From assembly GCA_029067025.1 (NCBI GenBank), contig JAIEFH010000226.1, positions 1 to 10,139 on the forward strand: 10,139 nt of DNA. The letters are read 5' to 3'. The position numbers and the translations under genes are program-made. Origin of the DNA: Oscillospiraceae bacterium. Its GTDB lineage: Bacteria > Bacillota > Clostridia > Oscillospirales > Oscillospiraceae. Of this stretch, positions 1 through 7,221 are shown piece by piece; position 1 is the stretch's first letter, and the number at the start of each line of letters is the position of its first letter. A model generated the notes under the pieces. The model saw only the letters and a program-made list of their open reading frames with translations. It did no database searches and was not told where the DNA came from.

Positions 1-46
1 TCTCTTAATAGAACTATGATAATTCCTTAAATTCGCTAAGTTGCAT

Positions 47-208
47 TTATTCGGCGGCAGAGCTGTAGGTTAGCCGTTTCAGGTGGTCGGTTCCACCGTC
101 AACGGTCACGCTCCCGCATTGACACCGCACCAAATCATACCGATATGTCGGTGTGATGATGCTGCCGCAACGCTTACACTGAATTTGATTGATCGGGATT
201 TTCTTCAT
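47..208 (-). CDS. Small zinc-ribbon protein, 53 aa (DUF7695-like)
   Basis: This short gene reads MKKIPINQIQCKRCGSIITP and ends ...LKRLTYSSAAE before a TAA stop. It has a CxxC pair (CKRC, residues 11-14) and a CxC pair (CQC, residues 29-31), the pattern of a small treble-clef or zinc-ribbon fold, followed by a VDGG turn. The overall shape (MKxIPxNxIxCKxCG ... CxCGxxxVDGG) matches what I recall of the DUF7695 family, small proteins of unknown function often carried on mobile elements of Firmicutes. The ATG at 208 is the only sensible start because the ATG slightly upstream is in another frame. The ribosome site is poor: GCAGG directly abuts the ATG. The gene lies 57 bp downstream of the 109-residue gene on the same strand and is probably co-transcribed with it. 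Function unknown; zinc binding is inferred from the cysteines. Confidence 0.72.
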   Translation of the reverse strand: MKKIPINQIQCKRCGSIITPTYRYDLVRCQCGSVTVDGGTDHLKRLTYSSAAE

Positions 209-230
209 CCTGCACTTTTTTCATGAAATA

Positions 231-260
231 GGCGGCGTTGGTTCGCATACCAGCGCCGCC
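231..260. other. Intergenic hairpin between two small genes
   Basis: GGCGGCGTTGG (231-241) pairs with CCAGCGCCGCC (250-260) around an 8-base loop, giving an 11-bp stem with one G-T or A-C position. It fills most of the gap between the 109-residue and the 53-residue genes. There is no T-run after it on the minus strand and only a short CTTTTC on the plus strand, so it is not a classical terminator. It could dampen read-through, stabilise an mRNA 3' end, or affect translation of the downstream gene, which has a weak ribosome site. The structure is seen; the role is a guess. Confidence 0.5.
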
Positions 261-265
261 CCTTT

Positions 266-595
266 TCACAAAATACCTGCTTTTCTCAGATAACCCACAC
301 TGTCATAGCAGCCCCGGAAGTACACCGCCTCCAGCTCGATCTCCGTGCGCTGGTTCCGCAGGCTGGCAATCTCGATCACCGCCGCACATTCTTCCTCCGT
401 CAGTGCGGACACGTCCTCCCGGTCGTACAGCCCCATCACCTTGGGATATTTGTCATAGATGGCGCTGATCCTCTCGTGAATGGCGCGGTAGTTTGCGTCT
501 ACCTTGGGCAGCTTCGCCACCACCATACTCAGATACTCACGGAAGTCCACTCCGTCGGCCTCCGCGAACGCCTCAAAATCAAACGGTTCACTCAT
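266..595 (-). CDS. Hypothetical ICE-associated protein, 109 aa
   Basis: An acidic soluble protein starting MSEPFDFEAFAEADGVDFRE and ending ...GYLRKAGIL. It has no signal peptide, membrane segment or recognised catalytic motif. The central part (DANYRAIHERISAIYDKYPKV) looks helical and the LTEEECAAVIEIASLRNQRTEIELEA stretch is amphipathic, so an all-helical fold is likely. The ATG at 595 is chosen over a GTG at 604 because AAGGAGG (605-611) lies about 9 bases before the ATG but almost touches the GTG. It has a clear promoter of its own (626-654) and is divergent from the XRE regulator, so it may be under that regulator's control. I do not recognise a named family with certainty; proteins of this look accompany conjugative elements in gut Clostridia. 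Function unknown. Confidence 0.8.
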   Translation of the reverse strand: MSEPFDFEAFAEADGVDFREYLSMVVAKLPKVDANYRAIHERISAIYDKYPKVMGLYDREDVSALTEEECAAVIEIASLRNQRTEIELEAVYFRGCYDSVGYLRKAGIL

Positions 596-625
596 TAGCG
601 GCACCCTCCTTCAAATGTTGTCCCT

Positions 626-654
626 ATTATATGCCATCATGGGCAGCAGCTCAA
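626..654 (-). promoter_or_regulatory. Sigma-70-type promoter for the leftward small-gene operon
   Basis: On the minus strand TTGAGC (649-654) and a perfect TATAAT (626-631) are separated by exactly 17 bases. Predicted transcription starts near 619, leaving a leader of about 24 bases that contains AAGGAGG and ends at the ATG at 595. This is the best promoter in the window by sequence. Confidence 0.75.
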
Positions 655-692
655 ATGTGCGAATTATTTTTTCTACACATGAACTATATCCG

Positions 693-712
693 TATTCTAC
701 GGTTATAGAATA
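693..712. repeat. Inverted repeat TATTCTA-N6-TAGAATA
   Basis: A perfect 7-bp inverted repeat (693-699 and 706-712) lies just upstream of the TATAAT at 714-719, where a -35 element would be expected. It is a candidate binding site for the XRE protein or another regulator of the rightward promoter. AT-rich short palindromes do occur by chance, so confidence is limited. Confidence 0.4.
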
Positions 713-725
713 TTATAATATCCCC

Positions 726-765
726 TTGCAATGATTACAATAGGTTTCACAGAACTTGTTGTAAT
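726..765. promoter_or_regulatory. Candidate XRE operator with three related half-sites
   Basis: TTGCAAT (726-732) and ATTACAA (734-740) form a 15-bp palindrome with one mismatch around a central G. A third copy, TTGTAAT (759-765), is the exact reverse complement of the 734-740 half-site. The palindrome sits where transcription from the TATAAT at 714-719 would begin, and the third half-site just precedes the ribosome site, which suits an autorepressor. The half-sites are seen; the bound protein is inferred. Confidence 0.5.
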
Positions 766-776
766 GGAGGGGCCTC

Positions 777-1133
777 ATGGATCGTGAACTTGATTACAAG
801 GCTATCGGTAAGCGGGTGAAGATCGCCCGTATCAAGGCTGACATGAAGCAGGAACACGTCGCGGAAAAAACAGGTCTGTCCCCCACCCACATCAGCAACA
901 TCGAAACCGGCATCACAAAGGCCAGCCTTGCCGCCCTCGTCAGCGTAGCGAACGCCTTGGGTGTTACGGTTGACGATTTTCTTTGCGACAACCTGATACA
1001 CGCAAGGGTGCAGTTTGAACGGGATATTGCAGAGCTGATCGAGGACTGCGACGATTATGAAATCCGCATGGTGAAGGACATGACCGAGGCGTTGATAACC
1101 ACGCTTCGGCGGGACGCCCACCTGCGGCAATGA
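777..1133 (+). CDS. XRE-family HTH transcriptional regulator, 118 aa
   Basis: A Cro/CI-type DNA-binding protein. The N-terminal 70 residues carry the helix-turn-helix: IGKRVKIARIKADMKQEHVA, then TGLSPTHISNIETG as turn and recognition helix, then ASLAALVSVANALGVTVDDFL, the usual end of the HTH_3 domain. The remaining 45 residues (ARVQFERDIAELIEDCDDYEIRMVKDMTEALITTLR) look like a helical dimerisation tail; there is no peptidase or sensor domain, so it is a short repressor of the kind that keeps mobile elements quiet. The start is supported by GGAGGGG (766-772) a few bases before the ATG. It is the only clear plus-strand gene here, divergent from the small-gene operon and convergent with the helicase. 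It probably represses its own promoter through the palindrome at 726-740. Confidence 0.92.
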   Translation: MDRELDYKAIGKRVKIARIKADMKQEHVAEKTGLSPTHISNIETGITKASLAALVSVANALGVTVDDFLCDNLIHARVQFERDIAELIEDCDDYEIRMVKDMTEALITTLRRDAHLRQ

Positions 1134-1135
1134 TA

Positions 1136-1184
1136 CAACAAATTATGTACGGGGGCAAGTCTGCGGCTTGCCCCCGTTTTGTTG
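1136..1184 (+). terminator. Strong hairpin terminator between convergent genes
   Basis: ACGGGGGCAAG (1149-1159) pairs perfectly with CTTGCCCCCGT (1167-1177) around a 7-base loop and is followed by TTTTG, giving an intrinsic terminator for the XRE gene three bases after its stop. Outer arms CAACAAA (1136-1142) and TTTGTTG (1178-1184) can extend the stem around a 6-base bulge. The helicase stop is at 1186-1188, so minus-strand transcripts also read into this hairpin, but on that side no T-run directly follows the GC stem, so leftward termination may be partial. Confidence 0.85.
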
Positions 1185-1185
1185 G

Positions 1186-4100
1186 TTAGCGGTCCCGGTC
1201 GGATTTGTCCTGGACCGGGGGTGGGGCGCTCTCATCCGGCTCCCCGTCCACGATCTCATTTTCCTTCTTATCCATATTGAGCAGGATATTGAGTTCATCC
1301 AAACGTGCCATTTTTCTTTTCAGCTCGTCCTCTTTGGCAAACGGCTTCTCTACTTCTGCTTTGGCGTTGGTAAGCTGAACATTCGTATTTTCAAGCTGTT
1401 CCCGGTTGGCAATCAGCCGTTCTTCCATGGTGCCCAGCACATTGTCCAGACGCAGGATATTTCCGTAAATATCTGTGCCCAGGGTGGCGGTGTGATGGAG
1501 CGCCCCTTTCATGGTGATCTGGTACTCCCGGCTGAAATTGTTAAAACTGAGATCCATGTCAAAGCCCCGGTACTGGCCCAGGGGGACAGAATCGGGGCTG
1601 GTCATAGCTTTGCAGGCGGCAAGGATGGCACTGCCCGCCGCCTTTTTGTCGGTGTAGACGGTTCCCTCCACCGTCATGGGAGAAAAGCCGTCCTCATTGG
1701 GATGGGTGTTCTCTTTCAGACGGGTCATATCAGCAGTGAAACCCTCAATGCGCTGTTCAAAGGACGCGATTTTCCGAGGCAGTTCCTTGATGACCTGGTC
1801 CTCCAAAGCATACCGCTGGCTCAAATGGTTGGCTTTCAATAATTTTAGCCGCTGAACCTCAATATCCAGGTCCATCTTCTCCTTGATGTGGGGATTTCCA
1901 GTACACAATGCCTTAATTTCAGCATAGGACAGGGCGGTTTCGTCAATGTCCTCCGCCGAGCGCACCGGGGATTTGCTGGTCATGATCTGCCCAATGAATT
2001 TCTGCTTACCCTCCACAAGCTGATAGAGATAGCTGTCGAAGGTGTTCTCGGTGACGTAGGTGTAAATATCCACCTCGCTATTCTCGTTTTTCTGCCGAAT
2101 GATGCGGCCCTCCCGCTGCTGAAGGTCTGAGGGTCGCCACGGACAATCTAAATGATGGAGTGCAATGAGTTTGTGTTGGACGTTGGTCCCAGCTCCCATT
2201 TTCTGTGTGGAACCGAGCAGGACGCGGATTTGCCCGGAACGAACTTTCCCGAACAGCTCCGCCTTTTTCACTTCCGTGTTGGCGGTGTGGATATAGGCGA
2301 TTTCTTCCGCTGGGATGCCTTTGGCAATCAGCTTGTCCCGCAGGTCGTCATACACATTCTGAAATGGGGCCATTTCAAAGGTCCCTTCTTCGTTCTCCGT
2401 CATTTCAATGGGACGATCCTTTCCGGGCGTGGACAAATCGCAAAAAATCATTTGTGTGGATTTCTGATCTGCCGTGCGCTGCCAAATCTCAAAGACATTT
2501 TCGGCACAGGCATTTATCTTGCTGGTGTCACTGTCCGGCAGCATGGGGTTGAGCAGCCGCTGGTCCAGCGCCAGCTTTCTCCCGTCATTGGTAATGAGCA
2601 GCATATTATCCTCGCTGCTGTCCACCATCCTGTTGCGGACACGCTCGGCCCGCGCACCCAATGCCGCCACCATCTCCTTTTGTTGTTCGGAGGGTTTCAG
2701 GACAACATTGTGGTAATTTGCCTTGGGAACAGGGAGATTGAGCATATCTGCCGTCTGAATGTCCGCCACTTCCTTGAACATGGCCATCAGCTCCGGCAGA
2801 TTGTAGAACTTGGCGAACCGGGTTTTGGCCCGGTAGCCGGTGCCCTCCGGGGCCAGCTCTATGGCGGTGACGGTTTCCCCAAAGGTGGACGCCCAGGCAT
2901 CAAAATGAAGCAGCTCCTTTTCCTGCAACAATCCATGCTGTAAATATTTCTGCATGGTGTACATTTCCACCATTGTGTTGCTGATAGGTGTGCCCGTGGC
3001 GAAAATGACGCCCCGGCCCCCGGTCAGCTCGTCTAAATAGCGGCACTTCATATAAAGGTCGCTGGACTTTTGTGCCTCGGTCTGGCTGATGCCGCCCACG
3101 TTCCGCATTTTAGAAAAAGCGGCGAGGTTTTTATAATAATGTGCTTCATCCACAAACAGCCGGTCAATGCCCAATTCCTCAAACGTCACCACATCATCCT
3201 TACGGCTCTGGTCATTCAGTTTGTCCAACTTGGCGTCGATGGACTTTCTCGTGCGCTCCAATTGTTTGACAGAAAAGCGGTCGCCGTGATTAGACTTCAA
3301 TTCTGCGATGCCGTCCAGAATTTCCCGTTGCTGTTGTTCTAAAAGGTGACGCTGGCGCTCTACGCTCATGGGGATTTTCTCAAACTGCGAGTGTCCGATG
3401 ATGATGGCGTCATAGTCGCCGGTGGCGATCCTGCCGCAGAAACGCTTACGGTTTTTCGTTTCAAAGTCCTTTTTGGTTGCCACCAGGATGTTGGCAGAGG
3501 GATAGAGCTGCAAATACTCCGCAGCCCATTGTTCCGTCAGATGGTTGGGCACCACGAAAAGAGATTTCTGGCACAGCCCCAGGCGTTTACTCTCCTGTGC
3601 CGCTGCTACCATTTCAAAGGTCTTGCCAGCGCCAACCACATGGGCCAGCAGGGTATTCCCACCGTAAAGAATATGAGCGATGGCGTTGACCTGATGGGGC
3701 CGCAGGATGATTTCCGGGTTCATACCCACAAAATTGATGTGGCTCCCGTCATACTCGCGGGGACGGATGCTGTTGAATTTCTCGTTGTACAGCTTCGTCA
3801 GCCTTTCCCGGCGCTGGGGGTCCTTCCAAATCCAGTCCTGGAATTCCTGCTTGATAAGTTCCTGCTTGCCCTGGGCGATGGCGGTTTCCTTTTTGTTCAG
3901 GACAGCGGTTTTCTTTCCGTTTCCATCCTCAACATAATCAAAAATCCGCACATCTCGCAGATTCAGCGTTTCCTCAATGATCTTATAGGCGTTGGCGCGG
4001 GCGGTGCCGTAGGTGTTCTGAGCTTTGATATTGGACTTGTCATAAGACTTGCCCTCTACGTTCCATTCGCGGGTATATTGGGAATGATGAACTTTGATAT

Positions 4101-5754
4101 TCCATCGCGCATAATTGGGGGTATCCAGCAGCTCGTACATGAATTGCTGGACTACACCAATGGGGAGCCAGTCCGCCCCCAGCCGCACGGAAATCTCGCT
4201 GGCGGTCAGGTCTACCGGCTGCACCCCTTCCAGAGCCAGGACATTGACGACATAATCCTCCGGGTACAGTTCGGCGCTCCGCTTGGCTCGTTCCAGCTTT
4301 TCCCGCACGTTGCCGGAAAGATATTCATCAGCGGTCAGGTACTTCTCGACGGTGCCATTCCCGTAACCGTGCATGGGATTCAGAAAAATCACGCCGGTCA
4401 GGTCGGTGTATATTTCCTGCTCGGTCTTGCCTGTCAGCTCCATCATATAGGGCATATCCACCTTTGCCTTTTCAGCCAGTGACACGGCCAGAGCTTCGGA
4501 GGCCGTGTCCACGCTGGTGACGGTCACCTTCTGCTTGATGGTGCGCTTGGTGAACATATCTGCTTTGCGGACAAAATTGCGCTCATCGTCCAGCACTTCC
4601 AGAGAGGACAGCAGGAAGTAGGCGCTGTCCATGCTGAACGCGGTGCTGTTGGCGCGGGAGTTAATACGCCCATATTTTTTCACAAAGGTGTCGTACAGGG
4701 AATTCAGCTTCTGCTGCTCAGCTCGGATGTTCTCATCGGGCCAATCGTCGGTCTGGTATTCGATCAGCGTCCGCACACAGTCTCGGATGCCGATCAGTCC
4801 CTTGATGCGGTTTGCAGCTGTGACAGACACCTCCACCGGGTTCATGATGCTGTTTTCCCGATAGTACACCTGCCCATCCACCACGGTGTAGCTGAAATTC
4901 CGCACCTCCGGGTCGGCAGGGATGGACTTGTCCTCGCCCTCCGCCTCCGGGTCGTCCATCACATACTCGGTGATAGAGCCTTGGATGTTCTGGATAGCGG
5001 CGGCAAGCTGTTCCTCCAGGTCTTGTCCCTCAAAGGGCATACAGCTTGTCTCCCGGCTGTTGCCGTACATCATATCGTCAAAGACCATTTCTCCCAGCAC
5101 CATTTCTGGGTGATCAAGAAAATATTGGTTGATGGGGACGCCGGTTTCCGTCTGTCCTAAATGCACCCATTCCGGCTCGGCGCTCACCAGCTTATCCCGC
5201 CTTTGCAGGAAAATAATATCCGTCGTTACCTTTGTACCTGCATTGGACAAAAATGCGTTGTTGGGCAAACGGATTGCCCCCAGCAGATCCGCCCGCTCTG
5301 CGATATACTTGCGAACGTCCGCCCGCTTCTTATCCAGCGTCCCCTTGCTCGTGACAAAAGCCACGACCCCGCCGGGACGCACCTTATCCAGCGTCCGGGC
5401 AAAGAAATAATCGTGGATCAGGAAATGGTTCTTGTCATACCGCTTATCCTTCAGGGTGTAGCTCCCAAAGGGGACGTTGCCGATAGCGAGGTCAAAAAAA
5501 CTGTCTGGGAGGTCTGTTTTTTCAAACCCCTGGACAGCAATGGAGGATTTTTGATAGAGCTGCTGGGCGATGCGGCCAGTGATGGAGTCCAACTCCACCC
5601 CGTACAGTTTACTATCTGCCATACCTTCCGGTACAAGGCCAAAGAAATTGCCGATGCCGCAGGATGGCTCCAGAATATTGCCAGTGCGAAAGCCCAGATT
5701 TTCCACGGCCTGATAGATCGCCTTAATGACGATGGGAGTGGTATATAGCGGCAT
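1186..5754 (-). CDS. ICE-type N6-methylase/SNF2-like helicase, N-terminally truncated (1522 aa)
   Basis: The C-terminal portion of a giant methylase-helicase found on conjugative elements of Clostridia. Residues about 1-200 are an N6-adenine methyltransferase-like domain with motif I EPSCGIGNF (29-37) and a motif IV variant NVPF (93-96) in place of NPPF/Y. Residues about 680-1260 are a superfamily 2 helicase: Walker A-like VVGAGKT (706-712), DEAH (869-872), ATGTP (919-923), GSTQKMGAGTN (1181-1191) and QREGRIIRQ (1213-1221). A charged, partly coiled-coil tail follows, ending with a Pro-rich segment. The first codons (MPLYTTPIVIKAIYQAVENL) match the middle of full-length relatives, which carry a long N-terminal region before this point. 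There is no ribosome site before the ATG at 5754, and the frame is closed 12 codons upstream. The preceding gene runs into it out of frame, so this is probably a remnant. The role in DNA processing or protection during transfer is inferred. Confidence 0.85.
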   Translation of the reverse strand: MPLYTTPIVIKAIYQAVENLGFRTGNILEPSCGIGNFFGLVPEGMADSKLYGVELDSITGRIAQQLYQKSSIAVQGFEKTDLPDSFFDLAIGNVPFGSYTLKDKRYDKNHFLIHDYFFARTLDKVRPGGVVAFVTSKGTLDKKRADVRKYIAERADLLGAIRLPNNAFLSNAGTKVTTDIIFLQRRDKLVSAEPEWVHLGQTETGVPINQYFLDHPEMVLGEMVFDDMMYGNSRETSCMPFEGQDLEEQLAAAIQNIQGSITEYVMDDPEAEGEDKSIPADPEVRNFSYTVVDGQVYYRENSIMNPVEVSVTAANRIKGLIGIRDCVRTLIEYQTDDWPDENIRAEQQKLNSLYDTFVKKYGRINSRANSTAFSMDSAYFLLSSLEVLDDERNFVRKADMFTKRTIKQKVTVTSVDTASEALAVSLAEKAKVDMPYMMELTGKTEQEIYTDLTGVIFLNPMHGYGNGTVEKYLTADEYLSGNVREKLERAKRSAELYPEDYVVNVLALEGVQPVDLTASEISVRLGADWLPIGVVQQFMYELLDTPNYARWNIKVHHSQYTREWNVEGKSYDKSNIKAQNTYGTARANAYKIIEETLNLRDVRIFDYVEDGNGKKTAVLNKKETAIAQGKQELIKQEFQDWIWKDPQRRERLTKLYNEKFNSIRPREYDGSHINFVGMNPEIILRPHQVNAIAHILYGGNTLLAHVVGAGKTFEMVAAAQESKRLGLCQKSLFVVPNHLTEQWAAEYLQLYPSANILVATKKDFETKNRKRFCGRIATGDYDAIIIGHSQFEKIPMSVERQRHLLEQQQREILDGIAELKSNHGDRFSVKQLERTRKSIDAKLDKLNDQSRKDDVVTFEELGIDRLFVDEAHYYKNLAAFSKMRNVGGISQTEAQKSSDLYMKCRYLDELTGGRGVIFATGTPISNTMVEMYTMQKYLQHGLLQEKELLHFDAWASTFGETVTAIELAPEGTGYRAKTRFAKFYNLPELMAMFKEVADIQTADMLNLPVPKANYHNVVLKPSEQQKEMVAALGARAERVRNRMVDSSEDNMLLITNDGRKLALDQRLLNPMLPDSDTSKINACAENVFEIWQRTADQKSTQMIFCDLSTPGKDRPIEMTENEEGTFEMAPFQNVYDDLRDKLIAKGIPAEEIAYIHTANTEVKKAELFGKVRSGQIRVLLGSTQKMGAGTNVQHKLIALHHLDCPWRPSDLQQREGRIIRQKNENSEVDIYTYVTENTFDSYLYQLVEGKQKFIGQIMTSKSPVRSAEDIDETALSYAEIKALCTGNPHIKEKMDLDIEVQRLKLLKANHLSQRYALEDQVIKELPRKIASFEQRIEGFTADMTRLKENTHPNEDGFSPMTVEGTVYTDKKAAGSAILAACKAMTSPDSVPLGQYRGFDMDLSFNNFSREYQITMKGALHHTATLGTDIYGNILRLDNVLGTMEERLIANREQLENTNVQLTNAKAEVEKPFAKEDELKRKMARLDELNILLNMDKKENEIVDGEPDESAPPPVQDKSDRDR

Positions 5755-6299
5755 ACATAGTCGGATTGGCGACCGTCAAACCGCCTGACCCGTATCTTGT
5801 CACCGTCCTTGATCCTGAACTTCTCCTTGTAATGTGGAGTAATGAAGCGGATGCCCTTTTCAGCCTGTTTCATATGGCTGTCCAGCCAGTCCCGCCGATA
5901 ACAGTAGATGAACAGGTTTTCCTCCCCCTTATAGGGATTCAGCTTTATAAGGTAAGAATACTGCGCTGTATCCGCCCGGAAACCAAACGCAAATCCGTCA
6001 TTAAAGCTGCTATCCGGGTGCTCCCGGCAAAAACCCTCCATGGCGTCACGGCTTTTCAGAAAACCGCCGTACTGCTCATCGCCCACCAGGGCGTTCAGGA
6101 CGTTTTCAAACTCGCTCTGAAATTCCTCGGTGTCCAGGTCCTGACCGCGGCTTTTCCACGTTTTGAAAAAACCGTTCCCGTCCTCGCCCATATCGGCCCG
6201 CAGGTGGCCGACACACCCGGTCTGCCCCGCGATCTGCATACTCTGGCTTTTGGTATAAAGCCGTTCCGCTGGGGTAGCGGTCCGCATGGTCAATTCCAT
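5451..6299 (-). CDS. Element-specific unknown protein, truncated and fused out of frame (282-aa ORF)
   Basis: The first 186 residues (MELTMRTATPAERLYTKSQS ... RIKDGDKIRVRRFDGRQSDYVCRYI) are a conserved protein that I recognise from conjugative elements of gut Firmicutes, where it begins MELTMRTATPAERLYTYSQS and continues past CRYI into a short segment with a YHICEFAERM-like ending. Here that ending is absent. From about residue 187 the frame reads through the methylase gene in the wrong frame (PLPSSLRRSIRPWK...), giving a nonsense tail of about 96 residues that overlaps the next gene down to 5451. The start is firm: TAATG overlap with the preceding gene, an arrangement for translational coupling. 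The intact part has many aromatic and charged residues and no catalytic motif known to me. Function unknown. Most likely a pseudogene or a dead end of a deletion joining it to the helicase. Confidence 0.7.
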   Translation of the reverse strand: MELTMRTATPAERLYTKSQSMQIAGQTGCVGHLRADMGEDGNGFFKTWKSRGQDLDTEEFQSEFENVLNALVGDEQYGGFLKSRDAMEGFCREHPDSSFNDGFAFGFRADTAQYSYLIKLNPYKGEENLFIYCYRRDWLDSHMKQAEKGIRFITPHYKEKFRIKDGDKIRVRRFDGRQSDYVCRYIPLPSSLRRSIRPWKIWAFALAIFWSHPAASAISLALYRKVWQIVNCTGWSWTPSLAASPSSSIKNPPLLSRGLKKQTSQTVFLTSLSATSPLGATP

Positions 6300-6580
6300 T
6301 ACCGTTCACACTCCTTATCCTGTTCCTTCGGCGGTTTTTCTGCTGCCCTGGCCTCCCGCTCCTTCTGGAACTCCAATTCCTCCCCGGCTCGGTCCAGTAA
6401 GTCCTTTTTAGCGTCCAGCGGGTCGGAAAAATAGTGCCCCCAATAGTAGTTATCGCCGCCCTTGCAGGCCCAGGTCACATACATGGGGATGTTACTGTCC
6501 AGCTTGCCGAACACAAACTCCGTTTCCCCGACATGGATGGAATCGGTAATGATATAGCCCTCATTGATTCTGGCGTCCAT
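6299..6580 (-). CDS. Hypothetical ICE protein, 93 aa
   Basis: A small acidic protein: MDARINEGYIITDSIHVGET, a beta-rich N-terminal half with VTWACKGGDNYYWGHYFSD, then a highly charged helical tail (DAKKDLLDRAGEELEFQKEREARAAEKPPKEQDKECER). It starts one base after the TGA of the upstream gene and its stop overlaps the next start as TAATG, so it is the middle member of a translationally coupled set. GGGAGGG lies about 8 bases before its ATG, inside the end of the upstream gene. The tail could form a short coiled coil. I do not recognise a named family; the conserved position beside the MELTMRTATPAER-type gene suggests an element-maintenance or transfer-establishment role, which is inference from context only. 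Confidence 0.82.
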   Translation of the reverse strand: MDARINEGYIITDSIHVGETEFVFGKLDSNIPMYVTWACKGGDNYYWGHYFSDPLDAKKDLLDRAGEELEFQKEREARAAEKPPKEQDKECER

Positions 6581-6581
6581 A

Positions 6582-7196
6582 TCAGCGCCCTCCCTTGTCC
6601 CTGGCTTTCTTTTCAGCCTGTCGAACGATCTCCAGGTAGTGCTTCGCCCATTCGGGCAGCTTCTCTGGCGCTATGGTGCCGAGAATGTCGCTTCGTTCAA
6701 AGCACGAGGACTTGCCGGAGTACAGCTCTGTGCAGAAACAGGCGGAGCCACGGCTGTTCGGTGCCGCGCCAAAGCCGCCAGTGCATAATTGGAGCTGGCA
6801 GGTGGCGCGGCGGTATTCCCGGCGCAGTATCTCCGGCTTGATAACGACAATCTTTCCTTTGAGATCATCCTGATAACTGATAACCTCGCAACCCTCGGCG
6901 GTGATTGGGGCGTTGGGGATGCCCTGGATTTTGGGGCCATTCAGGGCAATGCGGGTTTTTTCCGCCTGCTCCGCCACACGCTCTCCAAACAGCTTCATCA
7001 GTTCGGGGTAGTCCTCGCTGACCATGATCTCGGTGTAGCTGGCAAACAGGCCGTTTTCCGTGCAGAACGCGCACATATACCGCTCATCGCCCACGCCCTG
7101 CGGATTTTCGCCCAGCACGATTTCCCGGTTGCCAATGCGCATGGCGTGGATGATTTCAAAATCGCCCGCCATGCGCTTTTCTTCATTGTTGCTCAC
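6582..7196 (-). CDS. Hypothetical ICE protein with Cys-rich C-terminal half, 204 aa
   Basis: A soluble protein with two apparent parts. The N-terminal part (FEIIHAMRIGNREIVLGENPQGVGDERYMCAFCTENGLFASYTEIMVSEDYPELMKLFGERVAEQAEK, roughly residues 13-80) is a mixed alpha/beta region. The second part (KGKIVVIKPEILRREYRRAT, then CQLQLC, CFCTELYSGKSSC and LPEWAKHYLEIVRQ) has five cysteines within about 40 residues, suggestive of metal binding or disulfides but without a known motif. I chose the GTG at 7196 because AAAGGAGG (7203-7210) stands 6 bases before it; an in-frame ATG at 7172 lacks a comparable site, and a longer open frame to 7223 would start upstream of the ribosome site. It is the first gene of the coupled operon 204 aa - 93 aa - MELTM protein - helicase. 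Proteins like it recur in this operon of Clostridial ICEs; function unknown. Confidence 0.82.
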   Translation of the reverse strand: MSNNEEKRMAGDFEIIHAMRIGNREIVLGENPQGVGDERYMCAFCTENGLFASYTEIMVSEDYPELMKLFGERVAEQAEKTRIALNGPKIQGIPNAPITAEGCEVISYQDDLKGKIVVIKPEILRREYRRATCQLQLCTGGFGAAPNSRGSACFCTELYSGKSSCFERSDILGTIAPEKLPEWAKHYLEIVRQAEKKARDKGGR

Positions 7197-7221
7197 AAAA
7201 AGCCTCCTTTCAAAGAAATAC

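Larger units (their letters stand above)
596..776. promoter_or_regulatory. Divergent regulatory region between 109-aa gene and XRE gene
   Basis: This AT-rich 181-bp gap separates the two divergent genes. It holds the leftward promoter (626-654), a perfect TATAAT on the plus strand (714-719) without a good -35, and several inverted repeats close to the rightward start. The arrangement is typical of a repressor gene that controls itself and a divergent operon. Regulation of the leftward operon by the repressor is inferred from layout only. Confidence 0.6.

Noticed and set aside
1..46. A possible start of another gene at the left edge
   Set aside because: Only a 10-codon frame follows the 53-residue gene on the minus strand; too short to support.
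747..1130. A 127-codon minus-strand frame opposite the XRE gene
   Set aside because: The plus-strand frame has a clear helix-turn-helix and ribosome site; the reverse frame has neither.
1168..2943. Two long plus-strand open frames (1168-1842 and 2152-2943) across the helicase C-terminus
   Set aside because: Both are antisense shadows, and the first begins inside the terminator hairpin.
3346..4482. A 378-codon plus-strand open frame opposite the helicase
   Set aside because: It lies entirely within the helicase gene and shows no motif; the helicase motifs on the other strand are unmistakable.
5742..5760. Programmed ribosomal frameshifting as the link between the two genes
   Set aside because: No slippery heptamer or downstream pseudoknot was seen, and a frameshift would still lack the missing N-terminal half of the helicase.
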